Positions 49,101 to 60,017 of a DNA stretch of 64,000 nucleotides are shown here, piece by piece. The stretch lies in assembly GCA_013368315.1 (NCBI GenBank), contig JAACJM010000065.1:310001-374000 (forward strand), written 5' to 3'. The stretch's first letter is position 1, and every line of letters begins with the position of its first letter. The notes under the pieces are model-generated. The model had not been told where the DNA came from. It ran no database searches and saw only the letters and a program-made list of their open reading frames with translations. The position numbers and the translations under genes are program-made. This DNA comes from Tetrapyrgos nigripes. Taxonomy: Eukaryota; Basidiomycota; Agaricomycetes; Agaricales; Campanellaceae.

Positions 49101-49638
49101 TGATTCGGCTTGGGTTTCTTCTTGTTCTTGACGTATTCCCATTCGCATTTTCGCTTGAAATATTCTCTGGATCAAGATAAGAGTATCAATAAGAGTAGGC
49201 ATATACAGATAAGCTTTGAGACGCACTTTCGAACCAGCAACATGATCCACGATACGGTTGTGATGTCACCCTACAAAATCGTTGATTCTTATCCCTAATT
49301 GCCATAACCAAGAGAAAACTACTCACAATCATCATCAACAGGTACAGGATAACCTGCTGCCACGCCGTCAAAGTCGACAGGTTCACGGTCGAAAGACCAG
49401 TCACTGTCATCGCTGAATAGCACAAGAACAAGGAATCCAGATAGCTGACTTTGAACCGTCCATTGCAGCCCCAGAATATTGCCGATGTTATAAGAGGTAT
49501 GAAGGTGAATGCAGTAAGATGAAGACGAAAGAAAGTAGATTCATAGAGGATATAGTTTTTGATTGCGCCAAAACAACGCGAGACGAAATTTCCACGTAGA
49601 GGAAGATTTAGCGCCGTTGGGTCGTCTGATTGGGACAT
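46113..49638 (-). CDS. TRK1: TRK-type potassium transporter
   Basis: Plasma-membrane high-affinity K+ uptake system. The start ATG at 49638 opens MSQSDDPTALNLPLRGNFV; the frame is open further upstream but has no ATG there. Four pore loops with selectivity glycines are visible: SAMTVTGLSTVNLSTL (about 49400), FQVMGAYTGGGLSLVD (about 47970), RASGFSIVPLASLAPALQFL (about 47060) and AFGGIGLSLGLP (about 46440). A long hydrophilic loop between the first and second membrane-pore units (about 49150 to 48250) contains FFRQPVHDPEKPAELD and many serines, as in fungal Trk proteins. The C-terminus ends QPAQNPNTVTET with TGA (46113-46115). Many short introns; no lesion found in the exons I followed. Paralog number (TRK1 or TRK2) cannot be told. 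Confidence 0.88.
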
Positions 49639-50419
49639 GGGTGAAACGCTGGAGGTCAAAGGGCACGTTGAAGAGGCATGATGATTTATGAAGGTAGTGA
49701 AGGGCTGGAATCGGTTACGGACGGCGAGATGAGTATATCGGTACCAATTCTCCGACCAGTCTCTCACACAAGCTTGTTCTCAGTACAGATATACAGAAAT
49801 ATAACACAAAAGGCCTCCTGCGAGCCTTATCCACTACCGTCATCAGTCCAACAGCGTAGCAACTCGGCTATATGTAAACCAATCGAATCGACACCAACAG
49901 TACACTCCAAATCCAAATATATAACGAAGAACTCTCTACAAGTCGGATCCGAAAAAGCCCGAGGACCATCTTGCACTGTAGTCATTAATGCATGACTGTC
50001 AAACATCAGACACTTTCCGGATAGTTCCAACCCTAGTTGAGTAACCAAATTAGAGACGAAGATCACTCCGATACCCATAGGCTCTACATGTAGAGATTGT
50101 CAGTATCCATCTGCGACAGAGGTGACCAGGAATACACACCATGAGCAAAACTCTGTCTGTCAATTGCCAAAAGTACATTTAGATCTATTGCGAATGGGAG
50201 GCTCGTAGCGTCAAGAACTTATGGGAATCTTCGGAAGACGCCGCAGTCTGAGAGGTTGTTCACATTCCAGCTTGATAAATATTAAAAACGGTTCTCCCAC
50301 AGCCAACCATGAGCAAGTCTTCCCGAACTAGCTACAGAAGCCCGTAGGGGCCAAGTGGAGTAGATAGATGGCAATACCAAGTTAGTCCTGAGGTTTGAAT
50401 AGCCTCAATAAACTACGTA
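49639..50419. other. Intergenic region
   Basis: A minus-strand frame at 49827-50078 (MGIGVIFVSNLVTQLGLELS) has an ATG and 83 residues but no recognised family; it could be an exon of an unmodelled gene. Otherwise nothing supported. Confidence 0.35.
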
Positions 50420-52122
50420 CTACAATAACTCCAAAACCAAGCGTAGACCTCCTTCCTCTAGGGCACGGAAACGTGGCTCTATGTGCCAGAATGATTCCAT
50501 CCATTCTTCTGTTTTGGAAGATGTAGAATCATAGACCTCCGAGGTGAAATCGAATCTTTCGAGTTGTTTCGTGTCGGTGGTGGGAATGCCAGTGGTGACG
50601 TGTAATCTGCGTGAACTGACCATTGAGAATATGCCTTCAAGGTCTGGTAAAGGCTGAGGCCCATCTTCACCCAGATGCCAAAACGCTAATTCAAAGTGTG
50701 TCAACCTAGGCAGCAGGACAGTCTTGCCTGGAATGAGCCGTGGGTTGTCTGGCGGTTCGAAGGACAGGTCACAGGGACCGGAAGAGATTATACAGTGAGG
50801 GGCCCATAGCAATCCTCGACAGCGAGTCGAAGAACCGCTAAGGTAGGCGTGAGGCTGAAAATCTCAAGCAATTCCTGATCAGACGAAAAGATATCACATC
50901 GCAGGTTTAGCATTTGTAAAGGACAAGCCGACTGAATGAGCATATTCCTAAAGCTTAGTAGGAACATTGCATGATTTGAATCCGTGTCGCGGCTGCTCTG
51001 CTCAAGTTGCTGACGATTTCGAGGCAGGTAAGAGAGGGTAGAGTGATGGATTGAAATAGGAGCACTGAAAGTGTAAAACCCGTATTTCAACGAACGCACA
51101 TTATTAAATTGCAAGTACCTGGTGGTTGGACGGTGGAAGTCAGTGCATTTATATAGGACTGCAATTCGACGTCTTCCAAATGGGGGCAGTTCTGGAAAAG
51201 GGAAGAACATCACAGACGGTGTCGCGAATCCTGACTTTCTGGAGCTGCTTTAAATGAAAGATATTGCCATAGAAGTGGTTCACATCCAACGATTGTAATT
51301 CGGTGGCATGGGAGAAGAAGTCATAGGATAAGAGAGCTCCATCCTGCCATTTAAGCAGGCTTAGGGATCGTAGATTGACGGGATATTGGGTGGACTCCGG
51401 CTTCCAGATGGTTTCCGCATCCAGGACAGTCTCGTGAAGACTGAGGCAGGCTACTCGCCAACGATCACCGCAATGAAGTAGGGATTTCAGCATAGTCTGC
51501 CCGCTGGAACCGAACTCACGCAAGGTTGCAGTGCGCTTGTCACTGTCAATCGTAACCCAGGCCACTGTGACATTGAGCATCAACGGAGCGGACTTGGATC
51601 GAAGGAGATAGAGTTCTACCAAGTGCTGGACACTTGGGTGACCGCAAGCAACGTTGAGGTCTAGTACAGACCATAGTCTGGGTGTCCCTAGAGCTATATT
51701 CCGCCAGAGCGAACATGTCTACGAAAGAGGAAGTACGGAGGCAACGATGCGATGTTCGGTGACCAGAAGGGCTGGCTGGTTGTCCAGTGCGAAGAGGAAG
51801 ATCTCTGCCCAAACTTCTGGAGGTATCCTTCTAAAGGACGAGACAACTGCGCGGCAACGGTTCCTGTGATGTTGAAGCTCGTTTCTCTGCTGCGGCTTGA
51901 GCGTTGAAAGAGTTTCCAACAACCTCTATATCCTCTTTATTTCTGCATCGTAGAGATCGAGATCGTGGTCGGCAGACTCTATTAGTGCGTGGACCTGCGT
52001 GATTTCAGAGTCGGAAGGCACGTATGTGGAGCGAAACGTGCCCTCAAGCTGTGGAAATGGAGGCCTTTCCTCGAATAAGAGCTTGGTATGGCAGTTATGG
52101 CAGAAGTTTGGTTCTTTCGTGA
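50420..52122 (-). pseudogene. F-box-like pseudogene (copy 3)
   Basis: Close relative of F-box copy 1 in the opposite orientation. The leader PNFCHNCHTKLLFEERPPFP is preserved, but the start codon position holds ACG (52120-52122) where copy 1 has ATG. An in-frame TAG interrupts the coiled coil (KRI, stop, RLLETLSTL, about 51930). The F-box RRIPPEVWAEIFLFAL remains near 51800-51840. The frame shifts near 51720 (after SVLPLS) and again near 51200 and 50810. It ends ALEEGGLRLVLELL at 50420. Because the start and stop changes are substitutions, decay is real and not only an indel artefact. Confidence 0.8.
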
Positions 52123-52180
52123 CTGTCAGGGAGGTTTGACGTGTGAGTTATGATGAAAAGAACTTGAAGGACCCTGGATA

Positions 52181-52751
52181 ATAGGTGACGAGGCAGTGGT
52201 CAAAAAGGTCAAACAGCGGGCCCTGGTTTGGACAAAAAACCTAAACCAGGTTTGGATAGCCTCGGCTGACTTCACGTGTCGCCCTCTAGTCTCTTACATT
52301 GCGGTCCAGCCTTTCAGCAGAACCGTCGATTCCGTAACTTTTCAAGGCGTTCGGCCAATTTCACGTTAAAGGATACATGCATCTTCCTCCGCAGAACTTC
52401 CTGACATCTCTGCTGCTGATCTCGATACATTCAAGTGATGGAAAAGGTCATGGCTGATTTCCGGGGGCGCAAGAAAGACGAAATTGAAGAGAATGAAGAG
52501 ATGGATTCGTGAAAAACTTATACTTTCTACTCGATTTTACTAGACAGACTTAGACTCGAGACGCGCGGAACGGGCTTCGGAGAATTCTCTGGATTTTCTT
52601 CGATTTTTATAGTAGGCCGACACCCCAGTTCGGACAAAAACTGGACCTGGGACGAGGCCTGGCAGTCCCAGGTCTTTCGAGAACGGGCTGCAAAATGGTC
52701 AGGACAAAAAGTGGCCAAAATGCCGAATTGGGGGCCGGCCTCGTCACCTAT
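52181..52751. mobile_element. Possible small inverted-repeat element upstream of F-box pseudogene
   Basis: ATAGGTGACGAGGC at 52181-52194 is matched by its exact reverse complement at 52738-52751, bounding 571 bp with no coding frame. Both ends contain GGACAAAAA-type motifs. I see no clean target duplication, so insertion is not proven. Confidence 0.45.
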
Positions 52752-52884
52752 ACTATGAAGGACCAAATGCGTGTCCCTCGGATATGTATTTTTACCTTAC
52801 CAACTTGTACATGTCGTAGTCTTGTCATCCGGTATGTCCTGGGGGTATCTATGAGAGTAAGACATATGCTGCAGAACCAAAGGC

Positions 52885-55310
52885 TGGCGTGAGAATTTTG
52901 ATTTCCGTAAGCACGCGTTAAGCCTCGACTTCGTTCTGATCATGAATCTCTGCCAACTAACATTCCCGACGGTCCCTGACGAGTTTCTGACGTGAAAAAA
53001 AGGGAAGGATCTTGATCTTGGGTTGTGATCAGTGGTTGCCTGCAAGGCTTGAACAATATTGGTTAAAAAAAGCTCATTTTCTACAGTCGCCGTGCGGCCG
53101 TACAAACACTCAAGATGCTGCAAAATCAGTCGCACTGTATCCCTCAATAGAAGCACGGGTATGTCAAGCTTCGTAGTCAGACGGCTTGTATGCGCCACAA
53201 TGAATCCCATTCAGTGGTCTCCTACGTAGGGTTGATATATCGCCCAAGTTTCTCCATAGAAGCATGAACGTTTGACTCACCAGCGGACGATAAAAGGAAC
53301 GCTTTCCTTCCTGGTCGACAACTCCGTCTCAATGTCCTCGAAAGTGGGTCAGGATCCTTTCTCTCTCAGTGACCAGTAAGTATTCTACCTTGACCACTGA
53401 CAATTTTTTATTCAAATCGCATATCGGTGACATTAGGCGAATTGCGAATTACTTTCATCTCGTCGGCGTTGGTCAGTACAATGGTGGAAGATAGTAAACT
53501 CATGCTGAGCCATCGTAACTCACAGTGCTGTTGCTCTGGGACCATCTCCTGACTTTTTGTGAGTGGGACTGAGCTTCTCTATCAATCTGTCTATCCTAAT
53601 AATGCCGACTTTTATAGCCATGGAGTTCGAGCACGTATGGATGCCTTCAAAAAGGATATTCACCTTCCTCTTCTTTTTCAACCGTTACCACATTTTACTA
53701 GCGAACATAGTCGTTACCATCTCTCTTTTTGACCCAGCTTATCTCCTATGGTGCAGTGTCGATCTTTATATGTCCATCTACAGCTTACTGACTTTCAAAA
53801 TCCAGAGGTGAGCCGAACTCTTCTCGAATTAAATCAGCAATTAAATCGAACCAAATAGCTGCGGAGGACTCCATATCTTCCGCGAAATCTCACTGGTTTT
53901 GTCTCAAGTCATTGTCGGCGGTGGGCATGATTTGCTTTGTGAAGAAAACTCGATCCTCTGACAATTGCTCTAGTGCTACTCACTCTCCGCATCTACGCCA
54001 TATATGGATGTGACAAACGCGTGCTGGGCTTCATGGTGTTTGTTGCAGCGATCTTGACTGGACTTGCCCTGGTGTGTAGTTTTCAGTGTGCTTACACAAG
54101 TTGCTCATTTATCCTCAGTTTGCGTTATTCTTCGTACCATCTTCATCATCAACAGCAGCAGTTTCGCTCACACCTCTGGGCTGCCATACGAATTTGGATT
54201 ATCTCCCTCAGTAAGTCTCTAATTTTTCATCGCGTCTCAATGTCTCTCATGATCACTAGTGCCGCTCGTAAGTCCTTATGTGGCGACCGAGTTTTTGAAT
54301 GCCCAGAACCAGTCTGACCGCTCATCTTGAACAGAAGAAGCAGCTGGATGGGAAGCACTGTTTGTCTATGACTCCTTACTCTTTGCCATGATAATCATCA
54401 AAGGATATAAAAACAAGAGATCGATGGAAAGGATGCCTCTACTGCACATGATACTTCGAGACGGTAAGCTCTCTTCCATTTGCGCTGTGCCACTTATTTT
54501 CTGACCTAATTCCTTCTCTTGTCATCCAGGTGCCTTCTACTTTGCGTGAATAGGTTATCATTGAGGGTCCTCCGCTTCTCCAGGCCCCTTCACTTGCATC
54601 CCGCACTGACGCCTTGTATTGACAGAGTGATGGCCCTTGCTAATCTTGCAAACATTTTCACGTTCTATGTACGTTTCTTAGCTTCTCCTTTCCCATGACG
54701 AAGTGCTGACATTTCTGCTTTCAGTTCGCTGGGGTACGCGAAGCCAGTACTCTTATTTCTGCGAAGATTAAGATGTTCTCTTTCTCAGCCTTCTACAAGA
54801 GGCAGTCTATCAACCTTCTCAAGCGCGTGAGTAGTTTTCCATGACGTACGGGTACCCTCTACGTCCGTCTGTCATAGCACGTCGTCTTATCTTCCTCTGC
54901 AAATCCAGGACATCAGTAACAATGATTTCACGCCTTACGCTCAATCTGCGCGCGAATACCAAATTACAAGGGAATCTTCAAACTTTGGACAATGTGCATC
55001 TTTCTACGCTGCACTTTGGACCAAGCCAAGGTGAAGGTCACCCTTCAACGTCTCATGAACAGTCTGTTTCATCACAGGCTCCTAATGTTCATTGTGCGGG
55101 TATCCATCTCGAGGGGATGCGGCTTGAACACAGCCAGATAGGAAGGACCGTTTTCCAGCAGCCTGTGATGGACGAAGATCCCGCAATGAAAATTGCTCCG
55201 TAGTAATAGTGTGTATCTTTCAAGATCATCGATGAATTACGCTTCTAGACTTTTCTTAGGTATAGGACGATCTATTGTTATTGACGTTGGGCACATGAAT
55301 AGATACATAT
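52885..55310 (+). repeat. Segmental duplication, copy B
   Basis: Partner of 41140-43560. Similarity starts near CTGGCGTGAGAATTTTGATT and runs to just past the DUF6533 stop codon. Differences are scattered substitutions and a few short indels, including a longer intron segment near 54302. Confidence 0.85.
53332..55203 (+). CDS. DUF6533 membrane protein (copy d), early frame shift
   Basis: Duplicate of copy b. The ATG at 53332 opens MSSKVGQDPFSLSDQ, then RIANYFHLVGV, MEFEHVWMPSKRIFTFLFFF, LLTLRIYAIYGCDKRVLGFM, LLHMILRDG, VMALANLANIFTFY and the tail TSVTMISRLTLNLRANTKLQ ending at 55203. Near 53739 one base is missing relative to copy b (GCTTATCTCC against GCTTTGTCTCC), which shifts the third coding block. 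The exon that is shifted in copy b is in frame here (PSTRGSLSTFSSA). The two duplicates therefore carry different single-base lesions. Confidence 0.7.
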
Positions 55311-55795
55311 CACACCTACTACTCGTTTCAATGCGCTGATCTGTCCTCGCCACCAACCTCCCCAGTCTGAGGAGTGTCAATGCTATCAATCACCTATGGA
55401 AACCCGGAAGGGCTCGCTCGCCTTAAGCGATTGTGCCGACGGGTCGGCAGCACTAATATGGAAGTTGGACCCCTGACACTGCTACATGTAACTTATTTTA
55501 CAATTTCTTCAATATATTCGCACAGATGGAAGGGGAGGGTACAGTAGGTGAAGCTGGAATACCATCTAGGGCTATCAGAAATGAAGCTCTGCATTCAGCA
55601 GTACTTCCAAAGGCGGCTTCAGACCCCCCTTCTTGCTCAAACCAGAAAAAGCATGTACTAGGATAGGGGTCCTCCTACCACTGAGTTCTTTCAAAAGCGC
55701 AGTCGTACCCAAGTTAAATTATTACATGATATGAATTATGACTATGAATAGACTATGCCTTTGTCCCTAGGACTCTGCTAAGTGGATAAAACTAC
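55311..55795. other. Intergenic region, no gene supported
   Basis: Between the duplication boundary and the transposase. Nothing recognised. Confidence 0.4.
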
Positions 55796-58414
55796 TTACT
55801 GCACATCAGACTCTGCTTCATCAGAAGTGAATTCTACAATACCATCAATTATATCACCGTCTTCAATCTCAAGCCCAATACCACCCCTCACCAACCCCTC
55901 ACTCCCCCATATAACCAGCTTCTCCTTCTATATCATGATGTAAGGGGGAAAGGTCATCTATTGGCTCAGGTGTGTCTTCAGGAAGCGGAGGAGAAGGTTC
56001 CCAATTTTCTTCATAGCCTGCAAGACCCATTGTCTCCACACCTGCAAGATCAGCTTCAAACATTCCCAAAAGATCCTCATACACATTCCAAACATTCTCC
56101 CGTGTCACAGTAGCACTGGAAGCAAATCCTGTAAATACACTGCTATACAGGGGTATTACAGCAGCCTTACTATAAGTCGTTCAATAAGTAATACACCTTA
56201 CATTACAGGAGTATTACAAACACATATATTTTTCAGAACAATCCTGTAAGACTGCTGTAAATCAGGGTGGATTACAGCAACGTTTCAGTGTGACATAGTG
56301 TCACAGTAATACATTCTGTAATACTGCTGAGAAATACAGAGGTATTTCAGAGTGACACTGGAAGAAATTCCTGTAATTACCCTGTCATAGAAATAGGAAT
56401 AGAAGAGAGAGAGAGGACAAGGAGAGAAAGAGAAAAGAAATAGAAAAAAGAGGAATATGAAAGAGAAAAAAGAGAAGTTTAACCTTTTTAATTTCTTTCT
56501 ATCTCTTCTTATCTCTCGAGAAAGAGAGAAAAGATAAGCTTAGGGGGTATGACAGGGTAATTACAGGAATTTCTTCCAGTGTCACTCTGAAATACCTCTG
56601 TATTTCTCAGCAGTATTACAGAATGTATTACTGTGACACTATGTCACACTGAAATGTTGCTGTAATCCACCCTGATTTACAGCAGTCTTACAGGATTGTT
56701 CTGAAAAATATATGTGTTTGTAATACTCCTGTAATGTAAGGTGTATTACTTATTGAATGACTTGTAGTAAGGCTGCTGTAATACCCCTGTATGGCAGTGT
56801 ATTTACAGGGATTTGCTTCCAGTGTAGGTGATCCCAACTGCTCATAAAATGTAGTAGCCAATTGGTTGAACTCAGGAGGCACCAGTTCAAAAACAGGATG
56901 ATCAGAGGTGGATATAACCTCTCAGCTTTGTGGATGTAGTTTGCCTCTGGGTCAATGACTATCTATATAATTATTTATGACCATCAATTTTGATGCTGCG
57001 AATGAAATCATATGGAATTTACCTTAAAGTTGAATGCGTTGTAGCACTCAGGGTGCTCATCAATATCATCTGGAGGTCATGAGGTAAAATCTTGTGCTTT
57101 TGAGTGCGCTTCTTGGAGTTATTGACACAGTAGACATATGCATCAATTTCAAGCTGTAGCCAAGGAATAAAAACCCATTTGAACACATTGCTAAAAAGTT
57201 ATATGAGAGATAACATGGGCAAGCAAAACTAGTCTGGCAAGATACTCACTATTGAAGAGGATGGTGCCGATCATATTCCACCACTCCACTTGATAAAATA
57301 TTCTCAAATCCAGGCATGAAATTGCATTGTAAATTTGACCAAGTAATTTCCAGTGGAATATTGCTTTTCTCTTGCATGAACCAATGTTGTAGAGTGCCTA
57401 TTAGCTCTGGATCAAGACATTGACATATGAATGAATGGCCCCTAGCTAAATGAAAGTTCTCTGTGCCGGGATTGCTTTGAGTTACCAGAGATGTATCTGG
57501 CAAATGCTGCAGTATGAGTAATAAGACTGAATGAGCTGCACAGAAACTTACAGCCATCTTTCTTGATGGTATCAAGGTAGTAATGAAAAATAAGCTGGGG
57601 GTTGGAGTTACTGTGCCAAACCCTCATCCATTTGATTTTCCCAGAAAAGGGATCAATTCCTTGTTCAATAATCAAGTCAGTGGATCTCTCAGAATAAATA
57701 TTCAATGACCCACCTGTATGTAGAGCAAGGCCATATTTCTTGAGTTTGTCATGCTGATCAACACATAGCATATCATTGACACCTGCTGCCCAGAATTGCC
57801 AGCATCTAAGCTGTAGTCTTCGATGTGCTCTCACCAGGTCTGGCTCATATTGATGAAAGTATTCCTCTATAACTGATCTATCACCAGGGTGAATGCAGGA
57901 CTCCATGATGCAAATGAAGGACTCACCTTTTCACTTCTTTCTTCAGGTCATGGTGAAAAATTCTCTTAATTCCTCTTGCACCAGCCACTGGATAATATTT
58001 ATGAAGTCATTGCATATCTTCAATAATATCCTCTACCTGAAAATCTGAGGAGACCATGAGGAACATTGAGCTGTAGAAAAAAGCATCAGGACATGCACTT
58101 GATGAACGAGATCTGCATAGTCCCAAACTTGTACGTATAGCTCAGAATTTCCTGATGCTAGTAAATGATATTCAGCTTCCTGTAATGCTAAAGGAGCACA
58201 GAAACAATCACTAACCCGAGTCCATATTTTTCTTGATCAAAAATTTTGTCTTCAAAGAGAAACTGAAGTATCTTTGTATCATCGAATCCTTGAGCCCAAT
58301 ATTTCTTGATGTGAGGCTCGAGTAGCTTTACAGGGGCTGCAAATACACATTAACAGTGAATCAAAGAAGCACTATGAAGTATTTAAACATACAATTTGGT
58401 TTATTGGCACCCAT
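55796..58414 (-). pseudogene. Integrase-core (DDE) transposase, inactivated
   Basis: The minus strand from MGANKPN (58414) encodes an N-terminal helix-turn-helix-like region (PVKLLEPHIKKYWAQGFDDT, EKYGLG) and VAGARGIKRIFHHDLKKE. The integrase core follows: FWAAGVNDMLCVDQHDKLKK, KIKWMRVWHSNSNPQLIFHY, SNPGTENFHLARG, GTLQHWFMQEKSNIPLE, GFENILSSGVV and FKWVFIPWLQLEIDAYVYC. This order matches a family of integrase-core proteins abundant in agaricomycete genomes. The two visible acidic residues are in VDQHD and PGTEN. A TGA replaces a codon before LHKYYP (about 57995). The C-terminal part (PPEFNQLATTFYEQLGSP) is split by a 711-bp foldback element, and the extreme C-terminus is out of frame after 55899. 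It is therefore dead. Confidence 0.85.
56114..56824. mobile_element. Foldback/miniature DNA transposon with about 275-bp inverted arms (711 bp)
   Basis: Arms 56114-56388 and 56549-56824 are near-perfect inverted repeats beginning CACTGGAAGCAAATCC, around a GA/CT-rich loop of about 160 bp. A 3-bp duplication TAG lies at 56111-56113 and 56825-56827. Conceptual removal of the element and one TAG joins SPT to VTRENVWNVYEDLL in the host transposase frame. CACTG ends with a 3-bp duplication resemble CACTA/EnSpm elements. An inner pair of the same end motif (CACTGGAAGAAATTCC, 56356-56581) is nested in the arms. No coding capacity. Confidence 0.9.
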
Positions 58415-58639
58415 TCTGATGGTGTATACTGATTTAGAATGCACTGGGAAGGAACCAAGGAATGAGAATAGAAGGGAATTTGGGGAATGAAGATCACCAT
58501 GCTCAAAGTCCAGTACTTATACTAATAGGTCTTGTAGACGAGTAATCTTTGTTCTTTAAGACACAAGTTGACCAGGGAATAAATTGTATGGTGGTGAAAG
58601 TAAAGAGTATTGGTCATGCAGACGTAAAGTTACATACCA

Positions 58640-59870
58640 GGTAAACCCTTCTTACCTTGAATTTCTGCCTTCTGGTGCGTGGTATGTGTGGTGAACGATG
58701 CTCTGCTTAGTGGCGCAAGTATCAATACTAGGATTCCAAAGTCTGACATTAAAATTCCATCAACATGCATACTCCAATTGCGTACTCCAATGTCCCTCTG
58801 ATCCTACAGAGCAATAGGAAATTAACTTTATGTACTGTTACATCAACGTAATTTGCCTGTAAAGCCTTTGTACTTTGAATTTCTGCTTTGTGGCACAAGT
58901 ATTAACATGATGATTCCAAAGTCCGACTTTACAATTCAAGATTGACATTAGATTGACATAATTTGCCTGTAAAACATAGCTTGACCCTTCATACTTTGAA
59001 TTTTGACATAATATGCCTGTAAAGCTTCTTACTTTGAATTTCTTTGAGGATTCCAAAGTCTGACTTTACAATTTGAGATTGACATTAGATTGACATAATT
59101 TGCCTGTAAAACATAGCTCAGCCCTTCATACTTTGAATTTTGATGTAATACACCTGTAAAGCCTTCTTACTTTGAATTTCTGCTTTGTGGTGCAAGTATC
59201 AACATGAGGATTCCAAACTCCAACATTACAATTCAAAATTGACATTAGATTGACACTGTAAAGCCTTCTTACCTTGAATTTCTGCTTTGTGGGTGCAAGT
59301 ATCAACATGAGGATTCCAAAGTCCAACTCTACAATTCTATCAACATGCATACTCCAATGTTTGATCCCACAGAGCAATATGAGAATTGATCTTACATCGA
59401 CGTAATTTGCCTCTAAAACATCTTGACCCTTTGTACTTTGAATTTCTGCTTAGTGGCATGTGAGGATTCCAAAGTCTGATTTTACAGTTCCATCAACATG
59501 CGTACTCCAATGTCCAATCCTACAAAGCAATATGAGACTGACTTTATGTACAATCGATGTAATTCCATCAGCATGCATACTCTGATGTCCAATCCTACAG
59601 AGCAATAGGAGACTGACTTTATGTACATCAACGTAATATGCCTGTAAAGCTGCTTAGTAGTATCAACACAAGGATTCCAAAGTCCAATTTTTGCACATCA
59701 ATGTAATATGCCTGTAAAGCTGCTTTGTGGCACAAGTATCAACATGATCCCCAAGTCCAACTTTACAATTCCATCAACATGTGTACTTCAATGTTTGATC
59801 CTATCATAAGAGCAATACGAGATTGGCCTTATGTCCAATATTACAGAGCACTGAACGTGTAAATACTGAA
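58640..59870. repeat. Degenerate AT-rich tandem repeat array
   Basis: About eight imperfect copies of a unit containing CCTGTAAAGCC, TACTTTGAATTTCTGC, AAGTATCAACATGAGGATTC and CATCAACATGCATACTCCAA recur at uneven spacing of roughly 100-200 bp. It lies just upstream of the transposase start. No gene supported inside. Confidence 0.8.
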
Positions 59871-60017
59871 AGCTTATTCCTGATATCTGCACTGGTACTT
59901 CTCGAATCTCAATTCTCTTCTCACTTCAATAATCTCAATGACTCCTGCTGCTGCTGCTGCTGAGCTTAATGCTTTTACCAGGCATTCATTTGTGAGCAAA
60001 GTGGATGCAGTGTCCTT

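Noticed and set aside
49639..49767. N-terminal extension of the TRK protein
   Set aside because: The frame upstream of 49638 has no ATG; the first codon would be GTG, and the family aligns from the ATG at 49638.
52797..53210. 137-residue minus-strand frame upstream of DUF6533 copy d
   Set aside because: The matching DNA in duplication copy A does not keep this frame, so it is not under coding constraint.
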